Source: Lentisphaerota bacterium (GTDB lineage: Bacteria; Verrucomicrobiota; Kiritimatiellia; UBA8416; JAFGTH01). From it: a stretch of DNA of 11,839 nucleotides. Position 1 is the stretch's first letter. Each line of letters opens with the position of its first letter. Shown here one piece after another: positions 7,665-11,839 of the stretch. Below the pieces are notes generated by a model that saw nothing but the letters and a program-made list of their open reading frames with translations, did no database searches and had not been told where the DNA came from. Location of the stretch: positions 1-11,839 of the forward strand of contig JAFGTH010000062.1 of NCBI GenBank assembly GCA_016934225.1. Reading direction: 5' to 3'. A program made the translations under genes and the position numbers.

Positions 7665-8346
7665 TACCAGGCCCGGAACATTGTTTTACACATACACCAC
7701 AGATATGCTGACCTATAAAAGGCAATTTTGTGAATTCCGTAAGCTTCGCATAACATGCCTCTTGATTAAAATCCTCTGCATTTTCACCAATAGCGCCCGC
7801 AGGACAGGCATCAATGCATCGTCTGCATGACCCGCAATTGCCGCTTTTTTCCACATCAGCCTCAAGAAACGCATCGGTTAACACCGATACATATCTCACC
7901 TGAGCGCCATAGCGCGGATTAACAAGTAAACCGTTTCGCCCTATAAAGCCCAAACCCGCAGCGCGCCCTAACAAACGGTGTGAAACATGACCAAACATTG
8001 GCGTCCGCGAAATTACCTGTGACGCAGGCGCAGCCAGCGCAACATGCCCCAAATCCTGAAGGCGATCGGCAATCATCAAGGCTATTCGATCCAATTGATA
8101 ATTCACCTGCCTGTAATGATGAAAGTACAGAGGGGTCGGCTTATCGCGGATCCCATCCAAAACTGATTTCTGTAATCGTACGCCCATGACAATCGCGCGG
8201 GAATAGCGTCCGGGAACATGATCCAAAAAATGCGGATGTTCACACAGAAGAGCTTCCAGATCGGCAATGCCAAAAACTTTGGCACCCATCGCGGCGGCAA
8301 TATTTTCCAATTCCGTCTTTAACCGATCTGTTGTCCCGTTATGCAT
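7657..8346 (-). CDS. QueG-like double [4Fe-4S] protein, short form
   Basis: Protein of 229 residues homologous to epoxyqueuosine reductase QueG, which uses cobalamin and two [4Fe-4S] clusters. Two cluster motifs are visible: C171xxCxxC177xxxCP (first) and C198 with C216xxC219xxxC223 (second). The preceding core AAGLGFIGRNGLLVNPRYGAQ (129-149) matches the QueG cobalamin-domain segment AGLGWIGKNTLLIN. Two differences argue against true queuosine synthesis. The region equivalent to VDTGPVLER of QueG, with its catalytic Asp, reads PASQVISRTPMFG (107-119) and lacks that Asp. In addition the C-terminal HEAT-repeat tRNA-binding half (E. coli QueG is about 380 residues) is absent. It is more likely a redox relative of unknown substrate. 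The ATG at 8346 heads the operon 8346-4931; it has no Shine-Dalgarno sequence and a possible promoter directly upstream. Confidence 0.75.
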   Translation of the reverse strand: MHNGTTDRLKTELENIAAAMGAKVFGIADLEALLCEHPHFLDHVPGRYSRAIVMGVRLQKSVLDGIRDKPTPLYFHHYRQVNYQLDRIALMIADRLQDLGHVALAAPASQVISRTPMFGHVSHRLLGRAAGLGFIGRNGLLVNPRYGAQVRYVSVLTDAFLEADVEKSGNCGSCRRCIDACPAGAIGENAEDFNQEACYAKLTEFTKLPFIGQHICGVCVKQCSGPGNG

Positions 8347-8354
8347 GGAGGCGA

Positions 8355-8383
8355 ATTGTGACAGAATCGGGCATTCGCTTCAA
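8355..8383 (-). promoter_or_regulatory. Possible promoter of the QueG-like operon
   Basis: On the minus strand TTGAAG (8383-8378), a 17 bp spacer, and CACAAT (8360-8355) resemble -35 and -10 boxes (four of six each). The -10 ends only 8 nt before the ATG at 8346, so transcription would begin at or next to the start codon (leaderless), in line with the missing Shine-Dalgarno sequence. The match is modest. Elsewhere in the 168 bp divergent gap 8347-8514 I see only an 8-bp palindrome TACGCGTA (8410-8417) and CCGCGG (8421-8426). Confidence 0.25.
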
Positions 8384-8478
8384 GATATACAATCCCAACA
8401 CTCCACGCCTACGCGTATCCCCGCGGCGCATTTTCTTTCCTATTTCGAGTTTTTTGGCTCTATCTACAAGTTTTGTGC

Positions 8479-8508
8479 TTGCAGTTGTTTAATTACACAG
8501 CCTACAGT
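8479..8508 (+). promoter_or_regulatory. Possible promoter of the receiver gene
   Basis: TTGCAG (8479-8484), an 18 bp spacer and TACAGT (8503-8508) lie 6 nt before the ATG at 8515. The -10 fits the TANNNT pattern found directly upstream of leaderless genes in other bacteria. The -35 is weak (three of six), and no Shine-Dalgarno sequence exists for this gene. Confidence 0.2.
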
Positions 8509-8514
8509 TCTCAT

Positions 8515-8877
8515 ATGGCCAAAATACTTATGGTTGACGATGAAGAAGCGGTGCTTCGCTCACTTGCCGCGTTGTTGGCAACAGACGGTCATCAGGTCAC
8601 TAGCGAGATGAACGGTAATCGCGCTATCGAGATCTTGAAATCCGAACAGTTTGATTTGCTTCTAACCGATCTCCGTATGTATCCCTTGGACGGCATGGAG
8701 CTGATGAAATTTGTGCGGTCTGAATACCCGTCAATGCCGGTTGTTGTCATCTCGGCATATGGCGCCGACAATACGGTTGAAAAAGCCAAAGATCTGGGAT
8801 GTGTTGCATACGTAAAAAAACCGTTTAGAATTCAGGAAGTGCTAAACGCCGTTAAGAATGCCGTAGCCGACAAATAA
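8515..8877 (+). CDS. Single-domain response regulator (receiver only)
   Basis: CheY-like receiver of 120 residues with no output domain. All catalytic positions are present: acidic pair D8/D9 (MVDDEE), phospho-acceptor D52 (LLTDLRMYPLDG), S80 (VVVISAYG) and K102 (YVKKPF). It would receive a phosphoryl group from a histidine kinase and act by protein-protein contact or within a phosphorelay. No histidine kinase is encoded in the window. The ATG at 8515 begins the canonical first strand MAKILMVDD; the frame is open 14 codons further upstream but that part is not receiver-like. It diverges from the QueG-like operon and converges on the phosphoribosyltransferase with only 15 bp between stops. The neighbouring FHA kinase is a Ser/Thr enzyme and would not normally use this receiver. 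Confidence 0.9.
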   Translation: MAKILMVDDEEAVLRSLAALLATDGHQVTSEMNGNRAIEILKSEQFDLLLTDLRMYPLDGMELMKFVRSEYPSMPVVVISAYGADNTVEKAKDLGCVAYVKKPFRIQEVLNAVKNAVADK

Positions 8878-8892
8878 TTGTTGAGCGATGCG

Positions 8893-9429
8893 TCAATCAA
8901 AAAGCCCGCCGATGCCGATACGCTCATTTTTCTTTAGCAATTCATCCGGCGATAGACCAACAAGCTCATGCGGAAACACGACCCATCGCTCGGTTTCAAG
9001 CACCGTATAGTCCGGTTCGATTCCGGACAGGTTACCGCCGGATTTTCTGTACAAGGCGGCGATTCTTGCTTCCGCAATCCTGGGCCCGATCACTGATAAA
9101 ACATGTCTGAAGGTCATGCCTGTATCAAAAATGTCATCCACGACAAGAACTTTCTGATCGGCGCGCAATCTGTCCAGAACCGGATTTGCATCTTCGATAA
9201 CCGTTTCAGCCTGCCGATTAATACCGCTGTAAGACGAGATTCTCATAATATCCATCTCGACCGATATGCGCTTGTAAAGAAAGAACTCATGCAAGGCCAG
9301 GGCAACCGGCGCACCGCCTCGCCATAAAGCAATTATCAGATCAGGACGATATCCCGAGTCGAATACATTCCGGGCAAGAGCAAAGGAATAGCGTAACATA
9401 TCTTGAGCGCTAATGTATTCCTTATCCAT
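8893..9429 (-). CDS. Type I phosphoribosyltransferase, purine-PRTase-like
   Basis: Cytosolic enzyme of 178 residues. The PRPP-binding signature VLVVDDIFDTGMT (94-106) is complete, with the two consecutive acidic residues D98/D99. The N-terminal PPi-loop region LIIALWRGGAPVALALHEFF (31-50) follows the xanthine/hypoxanthine phosphoribosyltransferase pattern. A C-terminal WVVFPHEL segment (149-156) resembles the base-binding hood that holds the purine ring in Xpt/Gpt-type enzymes. It would transfer phosphoribose from PRPP to a purine base (salvage), but the exact base cannot be read from the sequence. The ATG at 9429 was chosen because of the AGGGAG Shine-Dalgarno sequence 8 nt upstream; a start at 9495 would overlap the kinase gene. 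It lies 53 bp downstream of the FHA kinase and is probably co-transcribed with it. Confidence 0.8.
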   Translation of the reverse strand: MDKEYISAQDMLRYSFALARNVFDSGYRPDLIIALWRGGAPVALALHEFFLYKRISVEMDIMRISSYSGINRQAETVIEDANPVLDRLRADQKVLVVDDIFDTGMTFRHVLSVIGPRIAEARIAALYRKSGGNLSGIEPDYTVLETERWVVFPHELVGLSPDELLKKNERIGIGGLFD

Positions 9430-9437
9430 CCGCACGG

Positions 9438-9451
9438 CTCCCTGCGAAGGG
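9438..9451 (-). promoter_or_regulatory. Ribosome binding site with a small overlapping hairpin
   Basis: AGGGAG (9443-9438 on the minus strand) is 8 nt before the ATG at 9429 and fixes that start. Directly upstream CCCT (9451-9448) can pair with the AGGG of the site across a 4-nt loop TCGC, so a short hairpin could partly mask the site. With only 4 bp this may be chance. Confidence 0.45.
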
Positions 9452-9482
9452 TTGTGTTTCGCTCCAATTCGTCCGTTGCAGG

Positions 9483-10787
9483 CTAGTGTTCCCAAACATG
9501 TTTGATGTACTGGGCAAGCGAAACAATAGTCGGCCCATAGCCTTTGCTGTACATTTCACGTTCCAAGGCATGACCAAGCTCGCCTGCGCTTTGAAACCGA
9601 TCTTCGGGGGACCTGCTGAGGCATTTCATCAGAATTTCCTTTACCGATTCTGACAGACCGGACCGATAGTCGGTCGGATCAGGAATCTCCGCCCGGATTA
9701 CTCGTTCAACTGTCTCGTCTATATCGTTGTCCCGACACTGGAATACACGGATCCCGGTCAACAGCTCATAATACACCAAGCCCAGCGAAAACAAATCGCT
9801 TCTCAAGTCAACCTGCAGACATTCGGCCTGTTCCGGCGACATGTATTCCACGCTGCCGACCAGATAATCACTGTCGTCTTCCATAAATTGCGCCGCTTTA
9901 GCGACTCCAAAGTCGGTTAATTTCACTTCGCCTTCAGTGGTGATCATAATGTTGTTCGGTGACACATCACGATGAACCAACCCTAACGAATTGTCTTCAC
10001 GATCTTTCTTCCCGTGGGCATATTCCAGACCGCGGCATATTCTGCTTATTATGAAGGTGGCGATATCTTCCGGAATGTCTTCACGCAACCTTCGATGTTT
10101 GACCAGAAAATCTGTAAGGTTTATTCCGTCAATATACTCCATGGCAATAAAATATCCGTCGTCATGTCGGCCAAGATGATGAATTTGAACAATGTTCTGA
10201 TGCACCAGGTTTGCCACAAGTTTTGCTTCACCGACAAATGACGACACAAAGCTGTCTTTTTTTGCGAATGACGGAAGAATGGTCTTGATCGCTACAGTCT
10301 TGATAAAACCTTCAGCGCCGAATTGTTCCGCTTCATAAATGGCGCCCATACCCCCTGACGCAATCTTCCTTTTTAAATAGTATGTCACCGATCCGAAAAT
10401 GTTGCCGGACAGTTCTTCCGGTTTAGTCTCAGAAATCTCGATCGGCTCTTCATCTCTATCTTTTATCGTCGGAAGCGCAGACGCACCGACTGTATCAAGC
10501 GCCTTGGACGGCAATTCAAACCGGATTGTGTTCTTGCCGACGGTAAGACTGTCGCCATCCCGCACGTTGGCGCTGATGACCCGTTCGCCGTTAATTCGTA
10601 TGCCATTGGTAGAGCCAAGATCTTTGACAAAACCTTTCCCTTCTTCTGAAAAAACAAGACAATGAACAAGCGATACGGACGGATCTTTGAGAACTATATC
10701 GTTGGAGTTGTCACGGCCGATTGTGATCTCGCCGTCAACATCATAACGTCGGCCCGTCTCCGATCCTGAAACAAAAACAAGTTTCAT
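9483..10787 (-). CDS. FHA domain-Ser/Thr protein kinase
   Basis: Cytosolic protein of 434 residues with no membrane segment. An N-terminal FHA domain (about 1-92) carries TIGRDNSNDIVL (22-33), S39xxH42 and LGSTNG (57-62). A linker rich in acidic residues and Pro (95-130) leads to a Hanks-type kinase (about 136-410). The kinase has a glycine loop ASGGMGAIY (143-151), catalytic K168 (VAIK), E187, the HRDVSPNN loop (272-279, D274 and N279), DFGVAK (292-297) and SPE in place of APE (317-319). All key catalytic residues are present, so it should be active. FHA domains bind phosphothreonine, so the domain may mediate autoregulation or substrate recruitment. One oddity is Leu at the usually Arg-bearing FHA position (SLVH instead of SRxH). 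The start at 10787 begins the first FHA strand exactly. A TATAAG hexamer (10811-10806) lies 18 nt upstream, without a good -35. Its phosphorylation targets are unknown. Confidence 0.9.
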   Translation of the reverse strand: MKLVFVSGSETGRRYDVDGEITIGRDNSNDIVLKDPSVSLVHCLVFSEEGKGFVKDLGSTNGIRINGERVISANVRDGDSLTVGKNTIRFELPSKALDTVGASALPTIKDRDEEPIEISETKPEELSGNIFGSVTYYLKRKIASGGMGAIYEAEQFGAEGFIKTVAIKTILPSFAKKDSFVSSFVGEAKLVANLVHQNIVQIHHLGRHDDGYFIAMEYIDGINLTDFLVKHRRLREDIPEDIATFIISRICRGLEYAHGKKDREDNSLGLVHRDVSPNNIMITTEGEVKLTDFGVAKAAQFMEDDSDYLVGSVEYMSPEQAECLQVDLRSDLFSLGLVYYELLTGIRVFQCRDNDIDETVERVIRAEIPDPTDYRSGLSESVKEILMKCLSRSPEDRFQSAGELGHALEREMYSKGYGPTIVSLAQYIKHVWEH

Positions 10788-10948
10788 TTTCCGGACAGGA
10801 CCTTTCTTATAACTTAACCATGTTCTTTCGCATCTCGTGCAGATACAGCATCATACAGACGAATGCGTATATTCGTTATTCTATACACCAGAACGCCGCG
10901 ACACAGCAAGAACGCAGTTCCGCAAATTTATTACCGACCTGATTTGTT

Positions 10949-10977
10949 TCGACAATTTACCGTTAGCCGCTTATGTT
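10949..10977 (+). promoter_or_regulatory. Promoter of the porin-like gene
   Basis: TCGACA (10949-10954; five of six to TTGACA), exactly 17 bp, then TATGTT (10972-10977; four of six). The -10 box ends 7 nt before the ATG at 10985, so the mRNA would be leaderless or nearly so; no Shine-Dalgarno sequence is present. The rest of the 197 bp divergent gap (10788-10984) contains a 6-bp inverted repeat ACGAAT/ATTCGT (10859-10864 with 10871-10876) and two ATACAG copies 10 bp apart (10843 and 10853), all weak operator candidates. Confidence 0.4.
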
Positions 10978-10984
10978 GTACGCC

Positions 10985-11839
10985 ATGCGAATTTATAATT
11001 TATTGCGCGTTTCTTTTGTCGGTTTATGCGTGTTTGCCGAAGTTTCATCCGGAGCGCAGCCGGACGGCTTAACGACAACTCTTAATGCAAGAACATTAAC
11101 CGATGCCGGGAATCAATGGCACGCCGGTATCGCCCTTTGGCAAACCACCGGCGCAGGCGAATGGCAAATCGAGGGCGACATGTCAGACGGAACAGCCTTC
11201 AGATCGCATCTGGAATGGAACGATTTGAACAGTACCATGGTTGTACTGCATGGAGATTTTCCGGCCTTTTCGCGCATCAAAATATTCGGTTCATGCGGAT
11301 TCGGAATCGTCACCGGCGGAAGCAATACCGACTCAGACTATTTTTTATCCGCCGATCATGCTTCAGTTGTACAACAGTTCTCCAGATCCGTTTCAGACAG
11401 CGAAGGCGATACGTTTTATTTCGACCTGAATGCGGCATGGCAATGGTTCCCTTTTTTTCGACACAATGACAATTTATTTGTTTCCGATCTTTTCTGCGGT
11501 TTCTTCGTATTCCAGTGCGGAATTAACGATAGTGACGGCGTCCAAACTGTTATGTACGGACAATCTGTGAACGAACCGTTCCCCGGCAAGAACGCAACTT
11601 ATGATTTCATGTGGAAAGCCGAGGAAGTCGGCATTCGCTGCTATTTTCGTCCTGATACCAGGTTGAGCATCGCGGCCGAAGCATCCATGCTCGTCAATGC
11701 ATATCAGGACGGTGAAGGGTTCTGGATGCTGCGGAACGATTTGAGCCCAAATTCTCCCAATATCCGAAACAATTCAGGCGCGGGATTCGGCAACAGACTG
11801 TCATTCTCAGTAATATATCGTCCGTGGCAGCATGTGCGC
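10985..11839 (+). CDS. Porin-like outer-membrane beta-barrel protein, 3' end cut off
   Basis: The frame opens at ATG 10985 and has no stop through the right edge (285 codons), so the gene is partial. The N terminus MRIYNLLRVSFVGLCVFAEVSSGAQ is a signal peptide. The body alternates short beta strands and aromatic-rich turns with many Trp, Phe and Tyr residues and Gly-Asn-Asp turns, as in outer-membrane barrels. Residues SGSNTDSDY-type (GGSNTDSDY, 111-119), FSRSVSDSEGD (132-142) and the segment GKNATYDFMWKAEEVGI (201-217) recall the Protochlamydia outer membrane protein (Pom)/omptin-like group seen in PVC bacteria; this is from memory and moderately sure. The frame lacks a Shine-Dalgarno sequence but has a promoter-like pair immediately upstream. 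A 69-codon frame at 10863-11072 overlapping its start has no features of its own. Confidence 0.6.
   Translation, partial: MRIYNLLRVSFVGLCVFAEVSSGAQPDGLTTTLNARTLTDAGNQWHAGIALWQTTGAGEWQIEGDMSDGTAFRSHLEWNDLNSTMVVLHGDFPAFSRIKIFGSCGFGIVTGGSNTDSDYFLSADHASVVQQFSRSVSDSEGDTFYFDLNAAWQWFPFFRHNDNLFVSDLFCGFFVFQCGINDSDGVQTVMYGQSVNEPFPGKNATYDFMWKAEEVGIRCYFRPDTRLSIAAEASMLVNAYQDGEGFWMLRNDLSPNSPNIRNNSGAGFGNRLSFSVIYRPWQHVR

Overview
This 11.8 kb window looks like chromosomal DNA from a diderm (Gram-negative type) bacterium of moderate GC content. It encodes two secreted outer-membrane beta-barrel-like proteins, at 294-1316 and from 10985 to the right edge. It also encodes an FHA-Ser/Thr kinase with an HRDVSPNN catalytic loop, a TGS/ThrRS-like nucleoside kinase, a DUF4416 protein and a cobalamin-activation-type protein. 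Together these recall the PVC superphylum (Kiritimatiellota, Lentisphaerota, Verrucomicrobiota) or a neighbouring phylum; that placement is inference from gene content, not a measured result. No rRNA, tRNA, CRISPR array, transposase or phage gene was seen. Only the scramblase-like and phosphoribosyltransferase genes have a clear Shine-Dalgarno sequence.

Layout, left to right. (1) 1-293 has no supported gene; a DUF3187 outer-membrane protein follows on + (294-1316). (2) Convergent to it are two minus-strand genes: a scramblase/LURP-one-like protein (1446-2036) with its own sigma70-like promoter (2064-2092), and upstream of that a stand-alone methionine-synthase-activation-domain protein (2168-2908). 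(3) The divergent gap 2909-3170 holds the most unusual feature of the window: two perfect inverted repeats (8 and 9 bp) whose arms interleave as A-B-A'-B' between 3031 and 3088, the topology of an H-type RNA pseudoknot or of two mutually exclusive hairpins. (4) A 555-residue nucleoside kinase with an N-terminal threonyl-tRNA-synthetase-like half runs on + (3171-4838). (5) A tight minus-strand operon of overlapping genes is read from 8346 to 4931: a short QueG-like double [4Fe-4S] protein, a DUF4416 protein, and a CPA2 cation/proton antiporter fused to a PTS EIIA domain. (6) A receiver-only response regulator (8515-8877, +) diverges from that operon. (7) A second minus-strand pair consists of an FHA-Ser/Thr kinase (9483-10787) followed by a type I phosphoribosyltransferase (8893-9429). 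(8) A porin-like protein, cut by the right edge, starts at 10985 on +.

How the genes may work together. The 8346-4931 operon couples an iron-sulfur, corrinoid-type redox protein and a protein of unknown function to a phosphorylatable ion antiporter. The kinase and receiver genes show signalling by Ser/Thr phosphorylation and by phospho-Asp. Three genes (8346 on -, 8515 and 10985 on +) have promoter-like hexamers ending only 6-8 nt before the start codon and no Shine-Dalgarno sequence, which hints at leaderless transcripts. Functions are recalled family assignments from motifs; no database search was possible.
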